From a bacterium (lineage in GTDB: Bacteria > Actinomycetota > Acidimicrobiia > Spongiisociales > ZC4RG35), in NCBI GenBank assembly GCA_028823995.1, contig JAPPFD010000006.1, positions 62,001-126,000 of the forward strand: a stretch of DNA of 64,000 nucleotides. Reading direction: 5' to 3'. Under the pieces are notes generated by a model. It did no database searches, was not told the DNA's origin, and saw only the letters and a list, made by a program, of their open reading frames with translations. The translations under genes and the position numbers were made by a program. Positions 45,315-54,252 of this stretch are shown in pieces (the stretch's first letter is position 1; each line of letters starts with the position of its first letter).

Positions 45315-46559
45315 ATGACGCGAATCGTACAAAAATTCGGCGGGTCTTCACTCGCGACGCCCGATCGCATCCGAAGCGTGGCAGCCCGGGTGGTTGGCGC
45401 CCGACGGACGGGCGCCCAGGTGCTGGTGGTCGTCTCCGCCATGGGTGACACCACGGACGACCTGGTGGTCCTCTCCCGGGAAGTGAACCCCAACCCGCCG
45501 GCCAGGGAGATGGACATGCTGCTGAGCGCAGGCGAGCGCATCTCCATCGCCCTGACCGCCATGGCCATCGCCGCCCATGGCGTGGAGGCTGTCAGCCTGA
45601 CCGGCAGCCAGGCCGGGATTCTCACCGACGACACCCACGGCGCCGCCAAGATCCAGGGGATAACGGGTGCCCGGGTCACCGACAATCTCGCCGAGGGGAA
45701 GGTGGTGATCGTGGCCGGCTTCCAAGGGGTCAGCCCGCGGTCAAAGGAGATCACCACCCTGGGCAGGGGAGGTTCCGACACCAGTGCGGTGGCGCTGGCC
45801 GCTGCCTTGGGAGGAGATGTCGCCGAGATCTACACTGATGTGCCCGGGGTGATGACCGCCGACCCCCGGATAGTCCCCGAGGCACAGAAACTGGAAGAGA
45901 TCTCGTATCAGGAGATGATGGAGTTGGCCGCCGGGGGAGCGGGAGTGCTCGTTCCCAGGGCGGTGGAGGTCGGTCGTCGATATGGAGTCCCCATCCACGT
46001 ACGATCCTCCTTTACAGATTCACCCGGCACCTGGATTAGAAAGGCCACCGAGATGGAGCGCATGGAACAAGCCATAGTCAGCGGAATCGCCCACGACTCC
46101 TCGGAGGCGAAGGTCACCCTGCGGGAAGTCCCCGACCAACCCGGAGTTGCGGCCTCCATCTTCGAACCGCTGGCGGAGGCGAGCGTGAACGTCGACATGA
46201 TCGTCCAGAACGTTTCCCGCGAGGGCCTGTCCGACATCAGCTTCACCATCCCCAAGAGTTCCATGGAATGGGCCGAAGAGGTGGTCAGGCTGGTGGGTCA
46301 GCATGTGAAAGCGTCCGGGGTGGAGATCCGCAGCGACATAGCCAAGGTCTCACTGATTGGAGCAGGAATGAAGACCGAACCGGGCGTAGCGGCCCGGGTA
46401 TTCCGAACCTTGGGCGAGGCGGGCATCAATATCGAGATGATCTCCACCTCCACCATCAGGATCTCCTGCGTGGTGGAACAATCCCAGATGCAGAAGGCCG
46501 TGCAGGTACTCCACCGCGAGTTTCGCCCACCATTGATCCGGGAGGAAAGAGGGGCATGA
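45315..46559 (+). CDS. lysC: Aspartate kinase
   Basis: A 414-residue enzyme that phosphorylates aspartate, the first step to lysine, threonine and methionine. [13 protein letters not shown] at the N-terminus, [19 protein letters not shown] near residue 150 and [15 protein letters not shown] near 173 are the kinase motifs. Two ACT domains from about 265 to the end bind feedback inhibitors. It overlaps asd by four bases (ATGA). There is no strong Shine-Dalgarno. Confidence 0.97.
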   Translation: MTRIVQKFGGSSLATPDRIRSVAARVVGARRTGAQVLVVVSAMGDTTDDLVVLSREVNPNPPAREMDMLLSAGERISIALTAMAIAAHGVEAVSLTGSQAGILTDDTHGAAKIQGITGARVTDNLAEGKVVIVAGFQGVSPRSKEITTLGRGGSDTSAVALAAALGGDVAEIYTDVPGVMTADPRIVPEAQKLEEISYQEMMELAAGGAGVLVPRAVEVGRRYGVPIHVRSSFTDSPGTWIRKATEMERMEQAIVSGIAHDSSEAKVTLREVPDQPGVAASIFEPLAEASVNVDMIVQNVSREGLSDISFTIPKSSMEWAEEVVRLVGQHVKASGVEIRSDIAKVSLIGAGMKTEPGVAARVFRTLGEAGINIEMISTSTIRISCVVEQSQMQKAVQVLHREFRPPLIREERGA

Positions 46560-47569
46560 GCATCGACCTTGCCCTAGTGGGCGCCACTGGAGCAGTGGGC
46601 CGGACTGCGCTGGACATCCTCGCCGAACGGGATTTCCCGATTGGCCGCCTGCGTCTCATGGCCTCGGCGCGCTCGGCCGGGAAGAAGGTCTCCACGGCCT
46701 GGGGCGAGGTGGAGGTGGAGGACCTGGATGAGGCCGATCCCGGAGGCGTCGAGATTGCGATCTTCTCGGCGGGCGCCTCCCGGTCGGAGACCCATGGCCC
46801 GCGGTTCGTGGAAGCCGGGGCGGTGGTGATCGACAACTCGTCCCGTTTCCGGATGGACCCCCGGGTTCCGCTGGTGGTGGCGGATGTGAACGACCATGCC
46901 TTGGAGTCACACCAGGGAGTGGTCGCCAACCCCAACTGCACCACCATGGTGCTGATGATGGCGGTCGCCCCCCTCCACCGGGCGGCCGGACTCCGTTCAA
47001 TGGTGGCCACCTCCTATCAGTCGGTCTCAGGCTCGGGCCAGAAGGGGATGGCCGAACTGTCCGATCAGATAGAGCACTTTCGGGATGATCGGTCAGCTTT
47101 GGCACAGGGACGGTGGACCGATCCGGGGACCGAGGTTTACAGTCGCCCCATCGGTTTCAACGTGCTGCCCCTGGCAGGCTCGGAGGCCCGACGGGGCTAT
47201 ACCGACGAGGAGTGGAAGCTGGTCAACGAGTCCCGCAAGATTCTCGACCTTCCGGGGTTGGACGTTGAACCCACCTGCGTGAGAGTGCCCGTGATGGTCG
47301 GGCACGGATTGGCCGCCTCCGTGTGGTTCGAACGCCCCATCGACCGGGACGAGGCGGTGCGAATCCTCTCCGCCGCTCCCGGAGTGGAGGTCTGGGAGGA
47401 CATCCCGCCCACCCCTCTCGACAGCGCCGGGCGGGACCGCACCCTGGTCGGCCGGGTACGGGAGACGGTGGGAGCCGCAGGGGGGATCAACCTGTGGGCG
47501 GTAGGCGACAACCTCCGCAAGGGAGCGGCTCTGAACGCCATCCAACTGGCAGAACGACTGAACCTCTAG
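46556..47569 (+). CDS. asd: Aspartate-semialdehyde dehydrogenase
   Basis: A 337-residue NADP enzyme that reduces aspartyl phosphate, following lysC in pathway and operon. It has the Rossmann motif [16 protein letters not shown] and the catalytic Cys128 in NPNCTTM, with the substrate-binding His and Arg in VPVMVGHG and the SGQKGMAEL loop. The ATG at 46556 overlaps the lysC stop; the open frame extends upstream inside lysC but that part has no domain content. Confidence 0.97.
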   Translation: MSIDLALVGATGAVGRTALDILAERDFPIGRLRLMASARSAGKKVSTAWGEVEVEDLDEADPGGVEIAIFSAGASRSETHGPRFVEAGAVVIDNSSRFRMDPRVPLVVADVNDHALESHQGVVANPNCTTMVLMMAVAPLHRAAGLRSMVATSYQSVSGSGQKGMAELSDQIEHFRDDRSALAQGRWTDPGTEVYSRPIGFNVLPLAGSEARRGYTDEEWKLVNESRKILDLPGLDVEPTCVRVPVMVGHGLAASVWFERPIDRDEAVRILSAAPGVEVWEDIPPTPLDSAGRDRTLVGRVRETVGAAGGINLWAVGDNLRKGAALNAIQLAERLNL

Positions 47570-47647
47570 CCTGGCGGCACCATGATCGCCGGAGGGGTTC
47601 CGGAGTGTCTGGAGACTGAGCCAGGACCCCTACTGGAGGGCATGGCC

Positions 47648-48726
47648 TCAATCTCCGCTGCTTGCGCCCCTGGGCCTGAGGTGGCGAACGCCCACCAATG
47701 TGGCGATGATGCCTGCGATGGCTATGCCTATTAGCACGGCCTGCGCGGTGGAAGCCGCTTGCTCGGTCTCATCTGCGGAAACCGCTGCGGCTTGTTTGAT
47801 CTCCTCGACAAGACCATCGATCTCTGTATCGAGTCCGTCCTGCACCTGATGATTGATGGCGATCAATTCCCGCTCCAACACCGCCCTTGACAGCCTTGTC
47901 CTTATCTCGTCAAAAGTGGTTGATCCGGTGGCGTCTATTTGGAACAGCCTCTCGGCAAGAGGAATGACCGATGCGTCTATGTCCGGTCCGCCGTGCGCGG
48001 AGAGGTATTCGATGTCTCTCCTGGCGCGTTGAGCGGCGGAAACGAACCCCCCCTCAACGCTTGTGACCAGAGGTGGATTCGGCATCCGGTAGGCGGCCGC
48101 CAAGATCAGGTGCCCTACCGTCACCGAACGCTGCAAGGAGGCCAAATGGTGATAACGCAGCAATTCTTCTCGATTCATCGGATCACCTGTGGCTGCATCC
48201 CTGAATTCGCTCCTGCCGGTCATCATGTAGTAAAACTGGTTGTCCACGCTGGTGTTGAGCGCCGGCTGGAGCTCGCGTACAGTGAGCATGTTCAACTCTT
48301 GGCTGTTACGCGTTCCAGCAAGCAACGACCTCAGAAGATCGGGACGTCCCGCCTCTATGCGATCAACGTTGGAGACCAGCAGTCCGACTTGCTCTCTGAT
48401 TTTCTCCATCCTTGCGGCATATCTCCCGCCATCAAGGACGGCCAGTTGTTCGGAAAGCCGGGTCTTGTGCTCTGCTACGGCTGTCCTCGAAGCGATCACA
48501 CTCTCTCTCGTCATATTTAGGTTGGTCTCGACAGAACCGATCAACGCCAAAGCATTGGAATGCCGGGAAACCTCCAAAACGGCGGCCAGAGCCTGGACAT
48601 CTGCATCTGGAGCTTCGTCGCCGGTCAGATCGCCAGTGGCCAGCCATCCCCCACCGAGGCCAGAGTGACAACCAGCGACAAGGCCACGATCACCTTCAGG
48701 GGAGCGGAGCCGACTCGTGCTGTCAT
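47648..48726 (-). pseudogene. Membrane-anchored sensor-like protein with a frameshift near its start
   Basis: An open frame of about 345 residues (helical periplasm-type domain, then a membrane segment at the end, AVLIGIAIAGIIATLVGVRH) that lacks a sensible N-terminus. In the neighbouring frame ATG 48726 overlaps the upstream gene's stop (ATGA) and encodes a short peptide with a clear membrane anchor, VIVALSLVVTLAS, ending at a stop 33 codons later. Joining them at the G run 48648-48652 (minus strand) restores a single protein with helices at both ends. Either a real frameshift, slippage at GGGGG, or a sequencing error. It resembles the nitrate/nitrite-sensor type helical domain; no kinase is attached. 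Downstream of a LivJ-type binding protein. Confidence 0.65.
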
Positions 48727-50069
48727 CGTCTCTCTCCCAGACTCTCAACCACGTGATATTCCCCGTCATCGCCGATAACCGTCACAAACACCGCGTCGGA
48801 TCCTTGATTGTCGTCTTGTCCGTAGTGGAGACTCATCCCATCAAGATCAACCGTCCCTGCGTCGCGAACGGCTCCCAGGAAACACTCCCGGCTGACCTCG
48901 GGGCCGCACAACTGCAGACCGGCAATGGCCAAACGTCCGGCCAGATAACCTTCCAGCGACACGAAACCCGGCGCCGCATCGGCTTGAAAAGCCCTCAATG
49001 CGTTCTGATACTCAGAAACTACGGGCACACTGGTGTCTCCGGGAAGTGGCACCACTTGTGTCACATATACGTCGGTCCCATCGGGCCCCAACTCTTCCGC
49101 CAATGCGTTGCTGCCCACGAAAGAGACCGTCATGAACACCGGATCAATGTCTTGGCGCATCAGGTTGATGGTCTTGGCCACCGGAGAATAGGCCCCGATC
49201 ATTATGACTGCCTCGGGATCGGCTTCCACGAGGTTCATCACGGCATTCTTTACAGCACTGGTGTTCCGTGGGTAGTACCAAGAGGCCACAGGAGAAAGAC
49301 CGCGGCGCTCCAAAGCCTGGAGCGCTCCATCGAGACCGGTCTGCCCATAGGAATCGTTCTGGTACAGAACCGCCACTCTCGTAACGCCCAAGTCTTCAGT
49401 GAGACGCTCGACCATCTCCTCGGTCTCCTGGTGATAGGAGGCACGCAGGTTCAAGACGGTGTTCAAGTCAGGCTCCCGAAGGAACGCGGCACCGGTGAAG
49501 GGAGCGATGAAGGGCACTCCCCCCTCCTCAGCCAATGGCAAAGCCGAGCGGGAGGTAGGAGTACCCACCTCCCCGATCAGAGCGAAAACCCCTTCCCTAT
49601 TGATAAGTTGTCGAGTATTGATGTAAGCGGAGTCCGGTTCGTAGAAGTCGTCTAGGGTCACCAGTTCCACCATCCTCCCGTGGACCCCACCGGCCTGGTT
49701 CACTTCATGGAATGCGGCCTGAATGCCGAGCCGCATCTCATTGCCAAGTGCTTGCGCAGGCCCGCTGAACGCAGCAGACTGACCGAACACGATCCTGCTG
49801 TCGGATATGCCCGGGTCAATCTCAACGGATTCAACCATTGAGCCTTCCTGAGAGGCTGGGGAGTCGTCAGGAGTTGCTTCTTCCGACTCTTGGCAAGCAG
49901 CAAGCAATGCCACCAATGCCATGCCCAGCACAACCGCAGTGAACGAACCCCACCCGGCCCTTCCTTTACCAACCGCCTGCTTACCGGCGGTCCGGTTCTC
50001 AAAGGATCGTCGTGAAGACAGCGCCTCGACGCTGGCTCTGAACCTCTTTCGGCGGCTTGTCCTGCTCAC
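48723..50069 (-). CDS. LivJ-type branched-chain amino acid ABC binding lipoprotein
   Basis: A 448-residue periplasmic-binding-fold type I protein. After a long basic n-region comes a lipoprotein signal ending LVALLAAC (Cys59), then the domain starting IVFGQSAAFSGPAQALG, with EVNQAGGVHGRMVELVTLDD near 125 and VAVLYQNDSYGQTG near 220. I favour GTG 50069. The frame is open upstream to 50309, but a promoter-like TATACT (50115-50120) and a Fur-type box lie within that extension. It binds small solutes on the cell surface. No LivHMFG partners are adjacent. Its stop overlaps the frameshifted gene downstream. Confidence 0.85.
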   Translation of the reverse strand: MSRTSRRKRFRASVEALSSRRSFENRTAGKQAVGKGRAGWGSFTAVVLGMALVALLAACQESEEATPDDSPASQEGSMVESVEIDPGISDSRIVFGQSAAFSGPAQALGNEMRLGIQAAFHEVNQAGGVHGRMVELVTLDDFYEPDSAYINTRQLINREGVFALIGEVGTPTSRSALPLAEEGGVPFIAPFTGAAFLREPDLNTVLNLRASYHQETEEMVERLTEDLGVTRVAVLYQNDSYGQTGLDGALQALERRGLSPVASWYYPRNTSAVKNAVMNLVEADPEAVIMIGAYSPVAKTINLMRQDIDPVFMTVSFVGSNALAEELGPDGTDVYVTQVVPLPGDTSVPVVSEYQNALRAFQADAAPGFVSLEGYLAGRLAIAGLQLCGPEVSRECFLGAVRDAGTVDLDGMSLHYGQDDNQGSDAVFVTVIGDDGEYHVVESLGERR

Positions 50070-50114
50070 GATATCCCGAGCGATGATGAACCCATCTTTA
50101 TCCAAGATGGGCTG

Positions 50115-50120
50115 AGTATA
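50115..50120 (-). promoter_or_regulatory. Candidate -10 box for the LivJ-type gene
   Basis: TATACT on the minus strand, two matches short of nothing but one base from consensus TATAAT, lies 46 bases before GTG 50069. A matching -35 is not evident; the adjacent metal-box sequence occupies that position. Confidence 0.45.
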
Positions 50121-50129
50121 CCGACACAT

Positions 50130-50148
50130 GAGAATGATTATCGTTATT
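50130..50148 (-). promoter_or_regulatory. Fur/Zur-like operator
   Basis: The minus-strand 19-mer AATAACGATAATCATTCTC agrees with the classical 19-bp Fur box at 16 positions by my count. It lies just upstream of the -10 box of the LivJ-type gene and would overlap its -35 region, a position suited to metal-dependent repression. Confidence 0.5.
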
Positions 50149-50257
50149 AAGTAAAGGTTGGCCCCCTGAGGACGAGAGAACCACACCAACATCTGAGCCC
50201 TTAAACCGAGTCCCGTCCACTGAACGGGGCAACTCCACCGGCGGGTTTGTGGCTCGA

Positions 50258-50263
50258 TAATCT
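50258..50263 (+). promoter_or_regulatory. Leaderless-type -10 box, hydrolase copy 1
   Basis: TAATCT, eight bases, then ATG 50272; no Shine-Dalgarno. Confidence 0.55.
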
Positions 50264-50271
50264 CGGACGAC

Positions 50272-51111
50272 ATGACTGAGTGGATCACCACCCGCGACGG
50301 CGTCCGCATCGCTTACCACCAAGTGGGCGCCGGCCATCCGCCGATTGTCTTCGTCCACGGGATCTATGGCAATCGGGGAGGTTCGGCCATCCAAGAGGAG
50401 TACTTCTGGCCCGACCACAGGTGTGTGGCCGTCGACCTGCGCGGCAACGGCGACAGCGATAAGCCCGACGAGGTCTACACGATGGCCAGACACGCCGACG
50501 ACGTGGCAGAATTGCTCTGTCATCTGGGCTTGGAACGATCGGTCCTGGTAGGTCACAGCATGGGCGGACAGGTGGTTATCTCGGTTGCTGCCCGGCACCC
50601 TGACCTGGTGGGCGCCATCGCCAGCATCGACTCGCCAAGCAACATGCCCGGATGGCAGAAGCGCTTCAGCAATTCCTACGACCACCTGATGACCCGGGAC
50701 GGCCCCTTCCGGGAAGCCGCCCGCACCTTCCTGGGCGCCGCTTACCTCCCCACCGACGATCCGTCACGGGTGGCGGGAATCTCCGAGCGGCTCGCCGCAT
50801 TTCCCGATCATGTGATAGTCAGGCAGTGGTGGGCGTTGAGTTCCTTCGATCCGGCGCCGGTGCTCCGCCGCGTCAAGTGCCCCTACCTCTACATCGACTG
50901 CGGCCAGCCCTACCTGGAATTCGATCTGCTCCGGGAGTTGTGCCCCCAGGTGGTGATCGGCAAGACCGTGGGCTCCGGTCACGCCGCCACCAGAGATGTG
51001 CCCGACCAGGTCAACGCCATGCTGCGGCGATTCATAGAACACGCCGACGCCATTTCGGCCGAGATGATCCGCACCGGCGGGGTGTTCCAGTACACCTTCC
51101 CCTCCAAGTAG
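50272..51111 (+). CDS. Alpha/beta hydrolase, array copy 1
   Basis: A 279-residue alpha/beta hydrolase without signal peptide. The oxyanion loop FVHGIYG is near residue 28, the nucleophile elbow GHSMGG has Ser96, YIDCGQPY is near 205, and the late catalytic His is His237 in GSGHAAT. Loop differences from other copies (GNRGGSAIQEEYFWPDH; VRQWWALSSFD) suggest a different substrate pocket. It is the first gene of the array and divergent from the LivJ-type lipoprotein. Substrate unknown; esterase, lactonase or C-C hydrolase are possible. Confidence 0.93.
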   Translation: MTEWITTRDGVRIAYHQVGAGHPPIVFVHGIYGNRGGSAIQEEYFWPDHRCVAVDLRGNGDSDKPDEVYTMARHADDVAELLCHLGLERSVLVGHSMGGQVVISVAARHPDLVGAIASIDSPSNMPGWQKRFSNSYDHLMTRDGPFREAARTFLGAAYLPTDDPSRVAGISERLAAFPDHVIVRQWWALSSFDPAPVLRRVKCPYLYIDCGQPYLEFDLLRELCPQVVIGKTVGSGHAATRDVPDQVNAMLRRFIEHADAISAEMIRTGGVFQYTFPSK

Positions 51112-51161
51112 GATCCCGGCGCCGAGCGTCGTTCCGGTGGCCGGGTCCCGTTCTGTCCACC

Positions 51162-51167
51162 TAATCT
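51162..51167 (+). promoter_or_regulatory. Leaderless-type -10 box, hydrolase copy 2
   Basis: TAATCT, seven bases, then ATG 51175; no Shine-Dalgarno. Confidence 0.55.
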
Positions 51168-51174
51168 CGGCGAC

Positions 51175-52014
51175 ATGACCGAATGGTTCACCACTTCCGA
51201 TGGAGTACGTCTCGCCTATCACCAACTCGGCGCCGACGACCCGCCCATCGTCTTCATCCACGGCGGGTTCGGCAACCGGACGGGTTTCACGCTCCAAGAG
51301 GAGTACTTCTCCCTCAGACACCGATGCCTGGCGATCGACCTGCGAGGTCGTGGCGAGAGTGACAAGCCCGACGAGTTGTACACCATGGACAAACATGCCG
51401 ACGAGTTGGCCGAGTGGATCCGTCACATGGGTCTTCGCCAACCCATCCTGGTCGGTCACAGCATGGGAGGACAGGTGGTGATCTCCACCGCCGCCCGGCA
51501 TCCCGAACTGGTGGGAGCGATCGCCAGTCTGGACTCGCCCAGCAACATTCCCGGATGGCACCGGCGTTATCACGGCCCTTTCGACCACCTTATGACCCGG
51601 GACGGTCCTTTCCGGGAGGCGCTGCTGACTTTTCTCGGCGCCGCCTACCTGCCGACCGACGATCCCTCCCGAGTCGGGGACATGCCGAAATGGCTGGCCG
51701 AAATCCCCGACCATGTGATCGTGAACAGCTGGCAGGGCATGAGCGCCTTCGACCCGGCGCCGGTGCTGGCAAAGGTCAAATGTCCCTATCTGTTCATCGA
51801 CTGCGGGCAACCTGGCCTCGACCTCGATCTGCTCCGGGAGTTGTGCCCCCAAGTGGTGATCGGAAAGACGGTCGGCGCCGGTCACCAGGCCACCAAGGAC
51901 GTACCGGACCAGATCAACGCCATGCTGCGGAGATTCATCGACCACGCCGACGCCATTTCGGCCGAGATGATCCGCACCGGCGGGGTGTTCCAATACACCT
52001 TTCCGCCCACTTGA
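51175..52014 (+). CDS. Alpha/beta hydrolase, array copy 2
   Basis: A 279-residue paralog with Ser96 in GHSMGG, oxyanion loop FIHGGFG, LFIDCGQPG and the late His in GAGHQAT. It is closest in wording to copy 1 (shared GPF-HLMTRDGPFREA and AAYLPTDDPSRV segments), so these two may be the most recent duplicates. The C-terminus is RTGGVFQYTFPPT. Confidence 0.93.
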   Translation: MTEWFTTSDGVRLAYHQLGADDPPIVFIHGGFGNRTGFTLQEEYFSLRHRCLAIDLRGRGESDKPDELYTMDKHADELAEWIRHMGLRQPILVGHSMGGQVVISTAARHPELVGAIASLDSPSNIPGWHRRYHGPFDHLMTRDGPFREALLTFLGAAYLPTDDPSRVGDMPKWLAEIPDHVIVNSWQGMSAFDPAPVLAKVKCPYLFIDCGQPGLDLDLLRELCPQVVIGKTVGAGHQATKDVPDQINAMLRRFIDHADAISAEMIRTGGVFQYTFPPT

Positions 52015-52353
52015 CACCCCTTTGCAAGATCGGCGTACTCTGAAGATGTTCGACCCGAACTGAAAACCCGCGAAAAACCCCCTCTCGGGCCCACCCCCAC
52101 CACCACCTTGCCGTGGGTTGAACGCGCTTTGCCCAGTTCGGAGCAAACCTTGCTGAACAAGGCGACTTGATCCCTCGACGCGGTCCGTGCGACGCCGGAG
52201 CGAACCGTGCGGGTGCTTGGTTCTTATCAATGTGAAGGGCCACTGGGACAATCGTCAACCCTGCGTCCCTGATTTGTTTCCCAACCTTCTGCGAGACCCG
52301 GTGGCGGTTCTGGAGGCCCCGTGCCGGATCGGGACCCACCTAAGCTCGGTGGC
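52015..52353 (+). other. Long spacer between hydrolase copies 2 and 3
   Basis: This 339-bp gap is much longer than the other spacers in the array. I see no gene and no remnant of a sixth array copy. It holds a small hairpin (CCTTG-CTGAA-CAAGG at 52149-52163 by my count) and the promoter box of copy 3 at its right end. Confidence 0.5.
52341..52346 (+). promoter_or_regulatory. Leaderless-type -10 box, hydrolase copy 3
   Basis: TAAGCT, seven bases, then ATG 52354; no Shine-Dalgarno. Confidence 0.55.
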
Positions 52354-53196
52354 ATGACTCAATGGATCACAACCTCCGACGGGATCCGCATCGCATACCA
52401 CGAAGTGGGTGCGGGCGACCCGGCCATCATCTTCATCCACGGGGCCTACGGAAAACGGGGAGGCTTCAACTTTCAAGAGGACTATTTCTCCCCCAATCAC
52501 CGGTGCATCTCTGTCGACCTGCGAGGCCACGGCGACAGTGACAAACCCGACGAGCCCTACACCATGGAACAACATGGCGACGACATGGGAGACCTCATCC
52601 GCCAACTGGGGCTGAACCGACCCGTGATGGTGGGCCAGAGCGCGGGAGGACAGGTGGTGATCTCCACGGCCGCCCGCCATCCTGAGTTGGTTGGGGCCGT
52701 GGCAAGCCTCGACTCGCCCAGCAACATCCCCGGATGGCACCAAGCGCATCATGGGCCCTACGCCCATCTGATGAACCAGCGCGGCCCTGCTCTCCGCGAG
52801 ACGCTCTATAGGTTCCTGAAGGTCGCCTACCTGCCCACCGACGATCCTGATCGGGTGGGCACCATGCCCGAGCGCCTCGCCGAAGTGGACGAGGATCTGA
52901 TCCTCAACACTTGGCGGGGGAAGATCGATTACGATCCCACCTCCACCCTGCGAGCCGTGAAGTGTCCCTACCTGTACATAGACTGCGGCCAGCCGGATCT
53001 CGACTTCGAGCTGCTCCGTGAGTTGTGCCCTCAGGTGGTGATCGGCAAGACCGTGGGCGCCGGGCATCGGGCCCTACAGGACGTGCCTGACCAGGTCAAC
53101 GCCATGCTCAACCGCTTCATCCAGCACGCCGACGCCATCGCCGACGAAATGGTGCGCACCGGCGGGGTGTTCCAATACACGTTCCCCGAGGACTGA
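52354..53196 (+). CDS. Alpha/beta hydrolase, array copy 3
   Basis: A 280-residue paralog. Its nucleophile elbow is GQSAGG rather than GxSMGG, the only copy with Ala after the Ser. Other marks: FIHGAYG, DCGQPD and GAGHRALQDVPDQ. It has MEQHGDD near residue 71 in common with copies 4 and 5. Start ATG 52354 is set by alignment with the other copies and by its promoter box; the frame is open 33 bases farther. Confidence 0.93.
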   Translation: MTQWITTSDGIRIAYHEVGAGDPAIIFIHGAYGKRGGFNFQEDYFSPNHRCISVDLRGHGDSDKPDEPYTMEQHGDDMGDLIRQLGLNRPVMVGQSAGGQVVISTAARHPELVGAVASLDSPSNIPGWHQAHHGPYAHLMNQRGPALRETLYRFLKVAYLPTDDPDRVGTMPERLAEVDEDLILNTWRGKIDYDPTSTLRAVKCPYLYIDCGQPDLDFELLRELCPQVVIGKTVGAGHRALQDVPDQVNAMLNRFIQHADAIADEMVRTGGVFQYTFPED

Positions 53197-53313
53197 GGAC
53201 GCGGGCCGGAACACGTTTCGCTCGGCCCGTCCATCAACCAGGCGGGTTTCCATACCCGAATCGGCTACCGATTAGTCCAGCGCCGTTTCGCCCTCCCCGG
53301 TTAACCTGACCTC

Positions 53314-53319
53314 TAAGCT
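53314..53319 (+). promoter_or_regulatory. Leaderless-type -10 box, hydrolase copy 4
   Basis: TAAGCT, seven bases, then ATG 53327; no Shine-Dalgarno. Confidence 0.55.
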
Positions 53320-53326
53320 CGGTGAC

Positions 53327-54166
53327 ATGACTGAATCGATAACCACCTCCGACGGGGTCCGCATCGCCTACCACGAGATGGGCGCCGGCGACCCGGCCAT
53401 CATCTTCATCCACGGCGGCTTCGGCGATCGGAGCGGGTTCGGCTTCCAGGAGGAGTACTTCTCGCCCAACCACCGGTGCATCTCGGTCGACCTGCGCGGC
53501 CACGGCGAGAGCGACGTACCAGACCAGATCTACACCATGGAACAGCATGGCGACGACGTCGCCGAACTCATCCGCCAACTGGGCCTGCGAAAGCCCGTCC
53601 TGGTCGGACAGAGCATGGGCGGACAGGTGATCATCTCGGCCGCCGCCCGCCATCCCGAGGTGGTCGGGGCGATCGCCAGCCTGGACTCGCCCAGCAACAT
53701 CCCCGGATGGCACGCCTACCATCACGGACCCTTCGACCACCTGATGCAAGAGGGCCAGGACATCCGCAAGGCGCTGGAGCTGTTCTTGAGCGCCGCTCAC
53801 CTGCCCACCGACGACCCGAACCGCGCCAAGAACACATCCGAGCGGCTGGCCCGCCTTGGCGACAAGAGGATCCTCAACGGCTGGAAGGGGATGATGGCCT
53901 TCGACGCCGGGCCGGTGCTGGCCGGGGTGAAGTGCCCATATCTCTATGTCGACTGCGGCCAGCCCCGCCTCGATCTGGATCTGCTCCGGGAACTGTGTCC
54001 CCAGGTGGTGATCGGAAAGCCGGTCGGCGCCGGGCATGGAGCACTCCGGGTGGCCCCGGACCAGATCAACGCCATGCTCAACCGCTTCATCCAACACGCC
54101 GACGCCATCGCCGCCGAGATGATCCGTACCGGCGGGGTGTTCCAATACACATTCCCCGAGAACTGA
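53327..54166 (+). CDS. Alpha/beta hydrolase, array copy 4
   Basis: A 279-residue paralog with Ser96 in GQSMGG, FIHGGFG, YVDCGQPR and GAGHGAL. It shares with copy 5 the segment RKALE-FLSA-HLPTD-PNRAK and GKPVGAGH, where other copies have GKTVG. Copies 4 and 5 are therefore a separate pair from 1 and 2. Residue 4 is Ser instead of the usual Trp (MTESITT). Confidence 0.93.
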   Translation: MTESITTSDGVRIAYHEMGAGDPAIIFIHGGFGDRSGFGFQEEYFSPNHRCISVDLRGHGESDVPDQIYTMEQHGDDVAELIRQLGLRKPVLVGQSMGGQVIISAAARHPEVVGAIASLDSPSNIPGWHAYHHGPFDHLMQEGQDIRKALELFLSAAHLPTDDPNRAKNTSERLARLGDKRILNGWKGMMAFDAGPVLAGVKCPYLYVDCGQPRLDLDLLRELCPQVVIGKPVGAGHGALRVAPDQINAMLNRFIQHADAIAAEMIRTGGVFQYTFPEN

Positions 54167-54239
54167 GGCCCCGGGCTAGCCCCGCACCTTCCCCGACGGA
54201 CGATCAGCTTGGCCCTGAACCACCCGCCAACTCGTCAAG

Positions 54240-54245
54240 TAGGCT
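54240..54245 (+). promoter_or_regulatory. Leaderless-type -10 box, hydrolase copy 5
   Basis: TAGGCT, seven bases, then ATG 54253; no Shine-Dalgarno. Confidence 0.5.
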
Positions 54246-54252
54246 GGGGCGC

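Noticed and set aside
46268-46555. Upstream extension of asd inside lysC
   Set aside because: The translation is out-of-frame lysC with no domain; ATG 46556 overlaps the lysC stop in the usual way.
50764-52251. 495-residue minus-strand open frame across the hydrolase array
   Set aside because: Antisense of two hydrolase copies; its internal repetition merely mirrors the gene duplication.
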